Origin: Bradyrhizobium algeriense
GTDB taxonomy: Bacteria; Pseudomonadota; Alphaproteobacteria; Rhizobiales; Xanthobacteraceae
Direction of reading: 5' to 3'
NCBI RefSeq assembly: GCF_003062295.1
Contig: NZ_PYCN01000030.1
Location: 1 to 64,000, forward strand
Length of the DNA stretch: 64,000 bases
Shown here: positions 8,477 to 16,814 of the stretch, piece by piece
Numbering within the stretch: position 1 is the stretch's first letter
Layout: the number at the start of each line of letters is the position of its first letter
Made by a program: the position numbers and the translations under genes
The notes under the pieces: model-generated
Told to the model about the DNA's origin: nothing
Database searches by the model: none
What the model saw: the letters and a program-made list of their open reading frames with translations, nothing else

Positions 8477-8998
8477 TTACTTCAGCTTGGCGGCGACTTG
8501 TTCGGCGTGCTGCTGGTGGCCCTGAAAGATCTTCAGGCCGGTCTGCAGCAGGCTCTTCAGCTCGGCATTACTGGCTGATGGAATGAGCTGCGTCTCCAGC
8601 GCGCCGTTGACGGCCTTGTGGTAGGCGACCTCGTTGGCGACATAGGCCTTGTCGTATTCGGCACCCTTCAGCTTGGCGAGTTCGTTAAGCTTCTCGGCCG
8701 CCTGCTTCGACAGCGTCTTGCTGGTGTCGTTGTCCTCCGGCGTCACGTTCAGCTTCTTGACGAGGTCGAGCGCCTGCTTGTTCACGGCCTCATGGTCGCG
8801 CACCATGCCTTCTGCGAACGCCTTGACGTCCTTATTGCCAGCCTTCTCGATCGCCTGCTTGGCGGCGGCGATGTCGATGACCCCTGCGGTGTAGGCGATA
8901 TGCGCGATCTGGGGATCGGTGGGCTTTGCGCCTTGCGCCAGCGCTGCGCTGCTTAGGATGCTCAATGCGGCGATCGCCGCGCTCAATCGAACGAACAT
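8477..8998 (-). CDS. DUF4142 secreted helical protein
   Basis: 173 residues from the ATG at 8998, placed 8 nt after AGGAG; the GTG nine bases upstream lies inside that site and cannot be used with it. Signal peptide (LSAAIAALSILSSAALAQG), then an all-helical domain with MVRDHEAVNKQALDLVKKL, the hallmark of DUF4142 proteins (ferritin-like four-helix proteins of unknown function). It lies between the ECF sigma factor and the cupredoxin, all on the minus strand, which suggests envelope-stress or metal-linked expression. Confidence 0.85.
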   Translation of the reverse strand: MFVRLSAAIAALSILSSAALAQGAKPTDPQIAHIAYTAGVIDIAAAKQAIEKAGNKDVKAFAEGMVRDHEAVNKQALDLVKKLNVTPEDNDTSKTLSKQAAEKLNELAKLKGAEYDKAYVANEVAYHKAVNGALETQLIPSASNAELKSLLQTGLKIFQGHQQHAEQVAAKLK

Positions 8999-9088
8999 GT
9001 CTGACACTCCTGTGGCGCGGAACCAATGCCGCGCGTTGTTGACGAACAGGAGTTGGATGGTCGTGGAGTGCAGAGGTTCCCGGAAAAG

Positions 9089-9772
9089 TTAATCGAAGCC
9101 CAGTCGCTTCAGCACCGTGTCCGTCAGCCGCTCGCAGCGCTTGCCGGCAAAGGGAAACGCCTCCATCACCACGGGACCAATTTTCTTCTCGACGATGTCG
9201 CGCAGCATCGTGCGGGCGCGGTGCAGCCGGCTCTTCACGGTCTCGGGCTTGAGCGAGAGAATCTCGGCGGTCTCTTCCACATTCATCCCTTCGATGACGC
9301 GGGTGATGAAGACGAGACGGAACGCTTCCGGCAATTCATCGATGGCATGTTCGACGACGGCTTGGATTTCACGCTGGGCCATGGATTTTTCCGGATCGGC
9401 GGCGGCGAGGGGGAACTGGATGATTTCGGCTTCGAGCGCGCCTTGCGGCAAGGAGTCCAGTTCCACGGCGGGCCGACGGCGGCGCAGCCAGCCCAGTGCC
9501 TCGTTCATCGCGATCCGCGACAGCCAGGTCGACAGGCTGGAATCGCCACGAAAATTTTCCAGATGTGTGAAGGCGCGGACGTAGGCTTCCTGCACCACAT
9601 CCTCGGCCTCGCCATCGTTGCGCAGGATGCCGCGGGCAAGGCGATAGAGCCTGCGGTTATTCGCCTGCATGATGGCACGGACGGCGGCTTCGTCGCGCGC
9701 CAGCGCCCGCCGCACCAGCTCGGTGTCGCCGGATTCGACGGGCGCGATTTGTGGTATTTGGGCCTGGCGCAT
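9089..9772 (-). CDS. ECF-family RNA polymerase sigma factor
   Basis: 227 residues from ATG 9772 (a TTG at 9784 is possible). Region 2 is visible (YRLARGILRNDGEAEDVVQEAYVRAF..STWLSRIAMNEAL) and region 4 (DELPEAFRLVFITRVIEGM..ETVKSRLHRARTMLR). A C-terminal extension of about 35 residues (KKIGPVVMEAFPFAGKRCERLT) follows. It probably transcribes itself and the DUF4142-cupredoxin genes downstream. No anti-sigma gene is recognisable beside it; the plus-strand side carries only a repeat and an NTF2-like gene. Confidence 0.92.
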   Translation of the reverse strand: MRQAQIPQIAPVESGDTELVRRALARDEAAVRAIMQANNRRLYRLARGILRNDGEAEDVVQEAYVRAFTHLENFRGDSSLSTWLSRIAMNEALGWLRRRRPAVELDSLPQGALEAEIIQFPLAAADPEKSMAQREIQAVVEHAIDELPEAFRLVFITRVIEGMNVEETAEILSLKPETVKSRLHRARTMLRDIVEKKIGPVVMEAFPFAGKRCERLTDTVLKRLGFD

Positions 9773-9846
9773 GATGTCCACCAATAACAGCGTATTGGGG
9801 TTGGATGCGGCAGAGGGGAAGAGGTTCCCAAAAATTATTCGGTTTC

Positions 9847-9927
9847 GTAGGATGGGTGGAGCGAAGCGATACCCATCATGTCTCTACAGGGGAATTGATG
9901 GGTATCGCTGCGCTCCACCCATCCTAC
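9847..9927. repeat. Intergenic palindrome, GTAGG(A/G)TGGG family
   Basis: Long inverted repeat beginning GTAGGATGGGTGGAGCGAAG and ending CCACCCATCCTAC with a short spacer. Two diverged relatives lie at 34769-34856 and 50103-50183. Confidence 0.85.
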
Positions 9928-9934
9928 AAACCCG

Positions 9935-10297
9935 TTACACCGCCGGTACTTGATCCAGGAACCCGGTGATGCTGCGGATGCGGCCGTCGCTGAGCACGGC
10001 GAAATCCGTACCCTTGATCGGGCTGTCGCCGCCATCGGGACCCAGTCCCCAGGAGAAGCGGACGTGGTCGCCGAACCCGTTGGGCTCGCCGATCAGCCTG
10101 AATTTGAAATCCGGAAAACGCTGCTGCACACCGGCGACAAGCGCATCGACGCCGTCGTGGCCGTCGCCGCTCATCAGGGGATCGACGTATTTCGCATCCG
10201 TCGTCCAGTTCGCCGCCAGCATCTCGCGGCGGCGGGCTGGCGTGCGCTCGTTCCACAGGTCGATATAGCCGCGGGCAATGGTGTGAACGTCGGTCAT
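9935..10297 (-). CDS. NTF2-like / SnoaL-fold protein
   Basis: 120 residues after AAGGAGATCCTC. The pattern (helix IARGYIDLWNE, AANWTTDAKYVDPL, then strands FRLIGEPNGFGDHVRFSWGLG and RIRSITGFLD) is that of a SnoaL-like NTF2-superfamily protein, a cone-shaped fold that either catalyses small-molecule isomerisation or simply binds ligand. No partner gene is linked closely enough to tell which. Confidence 0.85.
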   Translation of the reverse strand: MTDVHTIARGYIDLWNERTPARRREMLAANWTTDAKYVDPLMSGDGHDGVDALVAGVQQRFPDFKFRLIGEPNGFGDHVRFSWGLGPDGGDSPIKGTDFAVLSDGRIRSITGFLDQVPAV

Positions 10298-10450
10298 GAG
10301 GATCTCCTTATCGTTAGGCCGGATTGATCGGCTGACCGACTATCTGATATCCGCGCGCGTCAATCGATTACCTCGGAGGTCAAGGATTGTCGGATCGCGC
10401 CCCCTGACCAATGATCGGGCTAGGGCCTGCGCCGGATTTGGCGTAAAAGC

Positions 10451-11674
10451 ATGAACCACGTGGTTCCCAGGGGGAAAACGTCAACACTTGGGCCCTTGCC
10501 GTCCTCATCATCATGGGGCGATCGATCGGTGCCAGAAGAAACCAAGACGCCGAAACAGCATGCGGGCGCCGACTGGGCGCAGCAGCTGTGGCTGTGGCCG
10601 CTGGAAGCCACGAAATTGGCGCTCGACAGCTACGCGCAATGGTTCACAAATCAGAAGCCCGCTCCTCCCGACGTGCCGGACCAATCGCCGCTTGCCTGGA
10701 CCACGCCGAACGCCGTGGTACTCCAACTTCAGTCGATGCGATTGCGGGAGTTTTCGCGCAAGGGTTCGACGCAGCCGCCGGTTGTCGTCTGCGCGCCCTA
10801 TGCGCTGCACGGTGCGCTGATCGCGGACTTCGCACCGGGCCATAGTCTGGTGCAGGCGCTGCAAAAAGGCGGCGTGAACCGGATCTATGTCCCGGACTGG
10901 CGCTCGGCCACGCCGGAAATGCGCTATCTCTCGATCGACAATTATCTGGCCGATCTCAATGTCGCGATCGATGAGATTGGCGCGCCGGTTGATCTGGTCG
11001 GCCTGTGTCAGGGCGGATGGCTGTCGCTGGTCTATGCCGCCCGTTTTCCCGGCAAGGTGCGGCGGCTCGTACTCGCCGGCGCGCCTGTCGATATTTCCAC
11101 GCCGTCAGAACTCTCGAAGATGGTGGCCGCACTTCCGCATCAGGCCTTCGAGCAGATGGTGCAGCAGGGCGATGGCCTCGTCAGCGGCGAGCACATGCTT
11201 AAGCTCTGGAACATTCCGTTCAGCCAGCATGACGTGGAAGCCGTGCTGCAAAGGAATCTCGGCGATGGATCGGACGAGGCGCAGATGCTGCTGGATCGTT
11301 TCGAGCGCTGGGATCGCGCGACGCTCGATCTGCCGGGGACCTACTATCTCGAGGTGACCGAGCAGGTTTTCCGGCAGAACCTGATCGCCGAGGGCCGCTT
11401 CGTCGCGCTCGGCCGGAGGATCGATCTCGCTGAAGTACGCGTGCCGGTCTTCCTGCTGGCCGGAGCCGATGACATCGTCGTTCCGCGCGATCAGGCGTTT
11501 GCCACCGCAGGGCTGTTGGGTACGCCACCGGCGTGGCTGGAACAGGCCTGTGAGCCTTGCGGGCACCTCAGCCTTTTCATGGGGCGCAAGGCCCTCGGCC
11601 ATTCCTGGCGCCGGATCGTCCGGTGGCTTCAGGCCGACATCGGCGATGTCGCCGGCGCAAAAATCCGCGCGTGA
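10451..11674 (+). CDS. PHA synthase-like alpha/beta hydrolase
   Basis: 407 residues. The nucleophile elbow is GLCQGG with Cys186 in place of Ser, the G-x-C-x-G-G form used by polyhydroxyalkanoate synthases. The acid is in LLAGADDIVVP and the base in PCGHLSLFMG, with the RRIVRWL end typical of the family. It is shorter than class I PhaC (usually 550-600 residues) and lacks much of the N-terminal region. It may be a short PhaC-like enzyme or a Cys-type hydrolase. A GTG at 10529 is an alternative start. The gene faces RidA across a shared hairpin. Confidence 0.75.
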   Translation: MNHVVPRGKTSTLGPLPSSSSWGDRSVPEETKTPKQHAGADWAQQLWLWPLEATKLALDSYAQWFTNQKPAPPDVPDQSPLAWTTPNAVVLQLQSMRLREFSRKGSTQPPVVVCAPYALHGALIADFAPGHSLVQALQKGGVNRIYVPDWRSATPEMRYLSIDNYLADLNVAIDEIGAPVDLVGLCQGGWLSLVYAARFPGKVRRLVLAGAPVDISTPSELSKMVAALPHQAFEQMVQQGDGLVSGEHMLKLWNIPFSQHDVEAVLQRNLGDGSDEAQMLLDRFERWDRATLDLPGTYYLEVTEQVFRQNLIAEGRFVALGRRIDLAEVRVPVFLLAGADDIVVPRDQAFATAGLLGTPPAWLEQACEPCGHLSLFMGRKALGHSWRRIVRWLQADIGDVAGAKIRA

Positions 11675-11689
11675 GATGCAAAATGAAAA

Positions 11690-11719
11690 TGCCCCGGATC
11701 GCGTCTGCAATCCGGGGCA
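11690..11719 (-). terminator. Hairpin terminator for ridA-like gene
   Basis: A perfect 10-bp stem (11690-11699 with 11710-11719). Read on the minus strand it is followed by TTTTCATTTT, so it terminates the RidA transcript; on the plus strand it also follows the hydrolase gene but without a T run. Confidence 0.75.
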
Positions 11720-11744
11720 GCTAGATGCGTTGCGGCGGTGGGGC

Positions 11745-12095
11745 TTACTTCGCCGCGACCACCATGATCTCGACATTGTACTGCGGCGCGGCGAGCTTGG
11801 CCTCGACGGTGGCGCGCGCCGGCGTGTTGCCCGCCGACACCCAGCCGTCCCACGCCGCGTTCATTTCGGGAAACGTCTTCATGTCGGTGATGTAGATCGT
11901 GGCGGACAAGAGCTTCGACTTGTCGGTGCCGGCCTTGGCGAGATGGCCGTCGATGATCGCGAGGATGTCTTGCGTCTGCTCGGTCACGCTCTTGCCGGCG
12001 GCCTTGCCGGCGACGACGCCCGCGAGATAGATGGTGTTGCCGTGGACGACGACCTGGCTCATGCGAGGTCCGGTTTCGAAGCGCTGGATGGTCAT
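11745..12095 (-). CDS. RidA/YjgF-family protein
   Basis: 116 residues after AGGAGAAAAAC. Family features: NTIYLAGVVAG, QTQDILAIIDGHLAKAGTDKSKLLSA, the TIYITDM strand, then NTPARATVEAKLAAP, whose Arg is the residue that binds carboxylate substrates, and VEIMVVAA. Such proteins hydrolyse reactive enamines/imines released by PLP enzymes or act in catabolic pathways. It lies 144 bp after the FAD dehydrogenase on the same strand, so the imine-deaminating role could serve that oxidase. Confidence 0.93.
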   Translation of the reverse strand: MTIQRFETGPRMSQVVVHGNTIYLAGVVAGKAAGKSVTEQTQDILAIIDGHLAKAGTDKSKLLSATIYITDMKTFPEMNAAWDGWVSAGNTPARATVEAKLAAPQYNVEIMVVAAK

Positions 12096-12239
12096 GTTTT
12101 TCTCCTGATAAGGGGCGGCGGCTTCTTAGCGTGCTCACGCCTCGAGGACTACTGCGTTATTTGCATCGAACCTCGGCACAGGCGAGCGGAAGCGACGCCG
12201 TCCTCAGGCGGCTATGCCAGGCCTTGACGGGAAGGCATT

Positions 12240-13898
12240 TCACCCCGCCGCCTTCGCCGCCGCGCGTCCCGCATTTCGCCCTGAGAACAGGCATCCTCCC
12301 AGGAAAGTGCCTTCCAGCGAACGGTAGCCGTGCACGCCGCCGCCGCCGAAGCCGGCGGCTTCGCCTGCGGCATAAAGTCCCCGGATGATCTGGCCGCTCG
12401 TGCCGAACACGCGCGAGTCCAGATCGGTCTCGAAGCCGCCCAGCGTCTTCCGCGTCAGGATGTTGAGCTTGACCGCGATCAGCGGGCCGTGGTCGGGATC
12501 GAGAATACGATGCGGCTTCGCCGTGCGGATCAGTTTGTCGCCGATGTAACGGCGCGCATTGTGCAGGTTCATCACCTGCGCGTCCTTGACGTAGGGGTTG
12601 GTGATCTCGCGGTCGCGCGCCTCGATCTGCGCCTTGATGTGGTCGTGCTGGAGCAGGCCGTCGCCTGAAAGCGCATTCATCGCGCTGACGAGGTAGGCGA
12701 GATTGTCGCGCACGATGAAATCCGCGCCGTTCTTCTTGAACGCTTCCACCGGCGCTGGTGCACCCTTGTTGGTGGCGCGCTTGATGGTCATGCGCCAGCT
12801 CTTGCCGGTGAGGTCCGGATTCTGCTCGGAGCCGGAGAGCGCAAACTCTTTCTTGATGATGCTCTGGGTCAGGATGAACCAGGAATAATCGTAGCCAGTG
12901 CCCATGATGTATTCGAGCTGGCCGAGCGTGTCGGAGCCGGGGAACAGCGGCGCGGGCAGCCGCTTGCCCGTGGCGTCGAACCACATCGACGACGGGCCGG
13001 GCAGGATGCGGATGCCGTGGCGCGGCCAGATCGGATTCCAGTTTCGGATGCCCTCGACGTAATGCCACATCCGGTCGCGGTTGATCAGCCGCGCGCCGGC
13101 GGCCTCGGTGATACCGATCATGCGGCCGTCGACATGTTCGGGCACGCCGGAGATCATGAATTTCGGCGGCTCGCCCAGGCGCTTCGGCCAGTTCTGCCGG
13201 ACCATGTCGTGATTGCCGCCGATGCCGCCGGAGGCGACGATCACGGCCTGCGCGCGCAAGCTGAAATCGCCCACGACCTTGCGCGAGGAGCTCTTGCCGC
13301 GCTCGACGCTGTCAGGTTCGAGCACCGAACCACTGACGCCCTCGACCGCGCCGTTCGTCATCACGAGTGTGTCGACGCGGTGGCGAAACCTGAACGTTAA
13401 TCGGCCGTTTTTTTGCGCTTCGCGTGCGCGGCGTACGAACGGCTCGACGATGCCGGGGCCGGTGCCCCAGGTGACGTGAAAGCGCGGCACCGAATTGCCG
13501 TGGCCCATCGCGTCATAGCCGCCGCGCTCGGCCCAGCCGACCACCGGAAAAATACGGTGGCCCATCGCCCGCAGCCAGTCGCGCTTCTCGCCGGCCGCGA
13601 ACGCGACATAGGCTTCCGCCCATTGCTTGGGCCAATGGTCGTCGTCGCGGTCGAAGCCCGCGGTCCCCATCCAGTCTTGCAGGGCGAGATCGTAGGAATC
13701 CTTAATGCCGAGCCGGCGCTGCTCGGGAGAGTCCACCAGGAAGAGTCCGCCGAACGACCAAAAGGCTTGTCCGCCAAGGCTTTGTTCGCCTTCCTGGTCG
13801 ATGACGATGACGCGCTTGCCGGCGTCTGCGATTTCGGTCGCCGCGACCAGCCCCGCCAGTCCGCCGCCGACCACGATTACGTCTGTGACCTCAGTCAT
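12240..13898 (-). CDS. FAD-binding dehydrogenase (flavocytochrome c / KstD-like)
   Basis: 552 residues. N-terminal FAD fold: DVIVVGGGLAGLVAATEIA with the acidic end of strand two (VIVIDQE). A second FAD segment is seen at AVIVASGGIGGNHDMV. The C-terminal FAD-binding end has GLYAAGEAAGFGGGGVHG, then SLEGTFLGGCLFSGRNAGR. The family groups with fumarate reductase/ketosteroid dehydrogenase flavoproteins annotated only as FAD-binding dehydrogenases; the substrate is unknown. RBS GGAGG precedes the ATG. Followed on the same strand by the RidA gene. Confidence 0.88.
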   Translation of the reverse strand: MTEVTDVIVVGGGLAGLVAATEIADAGKRVIVIDQEGEQSLGGQAFWSFGGLFLVDSPEQRRLGIKDSYDLALQDWMGTAGFDRDDDHWPKQWAEAYVAFAAGEKRDWLRAMGHRIFPVVGWAERGGYDAMGHGNSVPRFHVTWGTGPGIVEPFVRRAREAQKNGRLTFRFRHRVDTLVMTNGAVEGVSGSVLEPDSVERGKSSSRKVVGDFSLRAQAVIVASGGIGGNHDMVRQNWPKRLGEPPKFMISGVPEHVDGRMIGITEAAGARLINRDRMWHYVEGIRNWNPIWPRHGIRILPGPSSMWFDATGKRLPAPLFPGSDTLGQLEYIMGTGYDYSWFILTQSIIKKEFALSGSEQNPDLTGKSWRMTIKRATNKGAPAPVEAFKKNGADFIVRDNLAYLVSAMNALSGDGLLQHDHIKAQIEARDREITNPYVKDAQVMNLHNARRYIGDKLIRTAKPHRILDPDHGPLIAVKLNILTRKTLGGFETDLDSRVFGTSGQIIRGLYAAGEAAGFGGGGVHGYRSLEGTFLGGCLFSGRNAGRAAAKAAG

Positions 13899-14185
13899 CG
13901 TTTCCTCCCCCGTGCCATTTATGATTCAAGCCCGCGTCCTCGCGCGCGGTCAACGGCAAAGCGTCTTGCCTGTGGCTGCGTCGCCACCTCGGCGAGAGTC
14001 GTTTGTTCCAGTATGGGACCTTTTCGCGCGGAGGGTGCAGCGGCCCGGCAACACTTAATTTGAATTTGTTTTGACGGGCTGTGTCTGCCTAGACAAAATC
14101 ACGATCTCAAACGACGCTACATCCCGTCTTGCATCACTAAGACAATCAGATTCGGGTTCGACATTTCTTCGACTGGGGCTGGGAT

Positions 14186-14659
14186 ATGAAGCTGGTGACG
14201 GGGTTGCTTGCAGCGGTGCTGCTGCTGGCGGGGGTAGGGGCGAGCCATGCGGTGGTGCGGATTGCCGACGACCGCGGCGGCCGGATCGGCACCTATGTCG
14301 ACAAATACCAGGGCCTGCGCACCTCGGGCGAAACCGTCATCATCGATGGGCTCTGCGCCTCGGCCTGCACCATCGTGCTCGGCGCGGTTCCCCATGACCG
14401 TATCTGTGTGACGTCACACGCCAATCTCGGCTTTCATGCCGCCTGGGATTTCGGCGCCAACGGCCGCGCCGTCACCAACGCCGAAGCCACCCACATGCTG
14501 TATTCGATGTATCCGCCAGCGGTGCGGAAGTGGATTGCGGCGCGTGGCGGCTTGACCCAGCGCATGCTCTTCCTGCGCGGCAAGCAGCTGCAGTCGATGT
14601 ACAAGCCCTGCTACCTCGACGCGCAAGCCTCCACCAACAAGCCAGCATCATCGCGCTGA
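14186..14659 (+). CDS. Periplasmic ClpP-fold-like protein
   Basis: 157 residues with a signal peptide (residues 1-22). The motif GLCASACTIVLGA puts S59 in the position of the ClpP/crotonase-superfamily serine, and H84 (NLGFHAAWD) lies where the active-site His would follow. Proteins with this CASAC motif are grouped with COG3904 (predicted periplasmic proteins); activity is not established. A second CASAC protein is encoded at 41108-41908. A hairpin terminator follows at 14694. Confidence 0.7.
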   Translation: MKLVTGLLAAVLLLAGVGASHAVVRIADDRGGRIGTYVDKYQGLRTSGETVIIDGLCASACTIVLGAVPHDRICVTSHANLGFHAAWDFGANGRAVTNAEATHMLYSMYPPAVRKWIAARGGLTQRMLFLRGKQLQSMYKPCYLDAQASTNKPASSR

Positions 14660-14693
14660 ACCTGGGCGGCCGTTTCGCCGAAAGGTGACGTCG

Positions 14694-14723
14694 TGGCCGG
14701 GTCTTCCCGGCCATTTACTTTTC
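14694..14723 (+). terminator. Rho-independent terminator
   Basis: Perfect 8-bp stem (14694-14701 with 14706-14713), TCTT loop, followed by TTTACTTTT. It ends the CASAC-protein transcript. Confidence 0.8.
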
Positions 14724-14818
14724 GTGCACCTCTCGCCCAGTCTGCCCCTCCGCATGACGTGATGTCCGGCGCGGCCATTCCGCTTGCCTGCCCCGGGAAC
14801 TAGCCCTATCTGAAATGC

Positions 14819-15013
14819 ATGGCTCAGCCGATCTCCACCCAAGCCGGAATGATGACCGCGACCTCGCGTCAGGGCAGGGTGGCGTCCATGATCGTTTGGA
14901 GCGCAGCCGCCCTCGGCGCGCTGGCCGTGCTCGGCGCGGCGGCATTGTGGTTCCATTACGGCACCGCGGTGTTTTTCGAGATGATCGCCGCCGGCATCTC
15001 GGCCTGCTTCTGA
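14819..15013 (+). CDS. Small single-pass membrane protein upstream of sco
   Basis: 64 residues at most; ATGs at 14849 and 14888 are alternatives. The only clear feature is a hydrophobic helix (MIVWSAAALGALAVLGAAAL) and a short C-terminal tail. It ends 21 bp before the SCO1 gene and is likely cotranscribed, so a role in copper delivery or oxidase assembly is possible but unproven. Confidence 0.6.
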   Translation: MAQPISTQAGMMTATSRQGRVASMIVWSAAALGALAVLGAAALWFHYGTAVFFEMIAAGISACF

Positions 15014-15034
15014 TACGGCGAAAAGGAATCCACG

Positions 15035-15625
15035 ATGGACCGGACGATCCGCCCGCTGGTGATTATCGCTGCCTTTGCCACGAGCCTCGTGGTCGGGCTG
15101 GTGATCATGCTGTGGGCGATGGGCGGCCTGCGCACCGTGACCGCGCCGGCTGCGATCGGCGGTCCGTTTCAACTGACCGACCAGGCCGGCCAGGCCGTCA
15201 CCGAGCAGAATTTGAAGGGCAAGCCGACGCTGATCTTCTTCGGCTTTACCCATTGCCCGGATGTTTGCCCGACCTCCCTGTTCGAGATTTCCGAGGTCTT
15301 GAAGGCAATGGGCACGGACGCCGACAAGGTCAACGCCTGGTTCGTTTCCGTTGATCCCGAGCGCGACACGGCGGCCGCGATGAAGGACTATCTCTCCAGC
15401 TTCGATCCGCATTTGAAGGGGCTGACCGGGGAGCCTGCGGCGGTAGCCAAGGTGATTTCGGCCTATCGGGTCTATGCCAGAAAAGTCCCGCTCAAGGACG
15501 GCGACTACACCATGGACCATACCGCGCTGGTCTATCTGATGGACCGCGACGGCCATTTCGTAGCGCCCTTCAACCTGAAACGGACGCCAGCGGAAGCCGC
15601 CAAGGATTTGAAGCGCTATCTCTGA
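15035..15625 (+). CDS. SCO1/SenC-family copper chaperone
   Basis: 196 residues with an N-terminal membrane anchor (VIIAAFATSLVVGLVIMLWA) and a thioredoxin-like domain. The copper ligands are the Cys pair C74-x3-C78 (HCPDVCP) and H162 (TMDHTALVYL). SCO proteins deliver copper to the CuA site of cytochrome c oxidase subunit II and act as thiol reductants for it; a ctaC gene lies at 62.5 kb in this window. Confidence 0.95.
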   Translation: MDRTIRPLVIIAAFATSLVVGLVIMLWAMGGLRTVTAPAAIGGPFQLTDQAGQAVTEQNLKGKPTLIFFGFTHCPDVCPTSLFEISEVLKAMGTDADKVNAWFVSVDPERDTAAAMKDYLSSFDPHLKGLTGEPAAVAKVISAYRVYARKVPLKDGDYTMDHTALVYLMDRDGHFVAPFNLKRTPAEAAKDLKRYL

Positions 15626-15718
15626 GCCGGCAGGGCTGGCCAAAAGCTCTAAAAACGGCCCTCGCATCGTGGGTCGGATGGTCTATAAGGCCGTGAAATT
15701 CCGCAAGCATTGCCGAAA

Positions 15719-16633
15719 ATGCCATATCTTAACGCACCGTTAACCAATGCAAGACTGCATCGAAGCGTCCGCGCCTGGCTGGCCGGGCTGTTGATTGCGT
15801 TCGCGTTGATGGCTGTTGGCGGTGCTGCGCAGGCGCAGACCCAACCCCGCCCGGCGGTCGAGGCGGCCCCGCAGGCAGTGCCTGGCTTCTGGGACCCGCG
15901 GCGGCGTCCGGACCGGCCGGACATGTCGCGCCTCACCGTGATCCGGTTCCTGACCGAGACCGATTACCCGCCGTTCAACTTCACCGGTGCCGACGGCAAT
16001 CCCGCCGGCTTCAATGTCGATCTGGCGCGCGCGCTGTGCGACGAGATCAAGATTTCCTGCACCGTCCAGATGCGCCGGTTCGAGACGCTGGTCGACGCCA
16101 TTACCAGCAACCGCGGTGACGCCATTATCGCCTCCATGGCGGTGACGCCGGCCTTGCGCGCCAGGCTCGATTTCACCGATCCCTATTACCGCGCGCCGGC
16201 GCGCTTCGTGTCGCGGCGCGACGCTGTCATGCCGGAGGTCCGCCCTGAATATCTCGAAGGCAAGAAGGTCGGCGTCATCGCCGGCACTTCGCACGAGGCC
16301 TATCTGAAGGCGATGTTCACCGACGCCGAGATCAAGTCCTATCCCAATGACGACGCGCTGCGGCTCGCCTTGCGGCGGAGCGAGGTCGATTTCATCTTCG
16401 GCGACGCGATCTCGCTGGCGTTCTGGATCAACGGCACCGATTCGGGCGAATGCTGCGCGTTCTCGGGCGGACCCTTTGTCGAGAGCCGCTATTTCGGCGA
16501 GGGCATCGGCATCGCCGTCCGCAAGGGCAACGATCTGCTGCGGACGTCGCTGAACTGGGCGCTGTTCCGGATCTGGGAAAAAGGCCGCTTCACGGATCTG
16601 TGGCTGCGGTATTTTTCGATCAGTCCGTTTTGA
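15719..16633 (+). CDS. Orphan periplasmic solute-binding protein (family 3 type)
   Basis: 304 residues from ATG 15719 (TTG 15710 possible). Signal peptide near residues 18-42 (AWLAGLLIAFALMAVGGAAQAQ), a Pro/Arg-rich linker, then the polar amino-acid-type SBP domain: TDYPPFNFTGADGNPAGFNVDLARALC, AIIASMAVTPALRARLDFTD, KKVGVIAGTSHEAYL and the closing AVRKGNDLLRTSLNWALF. No permease or ATPase gene is adjacent, so it either pairs with a distant transporter or works as a sensor-type binding protein. Confidence 0.88.
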   Translation: MPYLNAPLTNARLHRSVRAWLAGLLIAFALMAVGGAAQAQTQPRPAVEAAPQAVPGFWDPRRRPDRPDMSRLTVIRFLTETDYPPFNFTGADGNPAGFNVDLARALCDEIKISCTVQMRRFETLVDAITSNRGDAIIASMAVTPALRARLDFTDPYYRAPARFVSRRDAVMPEVRPEYLEGKKVGVIAGTSHEAYLKAMFTDAEIKSYPNDDALRLALRRSEVDFIFGDAISLAFWINGTDSGECCAFSGGPFVESRYFGEGIGIAVRKGNDLLRTSLNWALFRIWEKGRFTDLWLRYFSISPF

Positions 16634-16637
16634 CACC

Positions 16638-16740
16638 GTCATTCCGGGATGGTCCGAAGGACCAGACCTCAGGGGTGCAATTGCACCCCGGGGAATCTCG
16701 AGATTCCGGGTTCGATGCTGCGCATCGCCCCGGAATGACG
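16638..16740. repeat. Intergenic palindrome, GTCATTCCGGG family
   Basis: Starts GTCATTCCGGGATGGTCC and ends CGCCCCGGAATGAC; contains inner palindromes (GTGCAATTGCAC, ATCTCGAGAT). Relatives: 31290-31393 and 38983-39105. Confidence 0.88.
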
Positions 16741-16814
16741 GCGGAGGGCCCATCATTTTGCATTTTTACGCGGAAGCGCTAGTTTCCGCGGCTTCCGGAG
16801 AGAGCCCTTACAAA

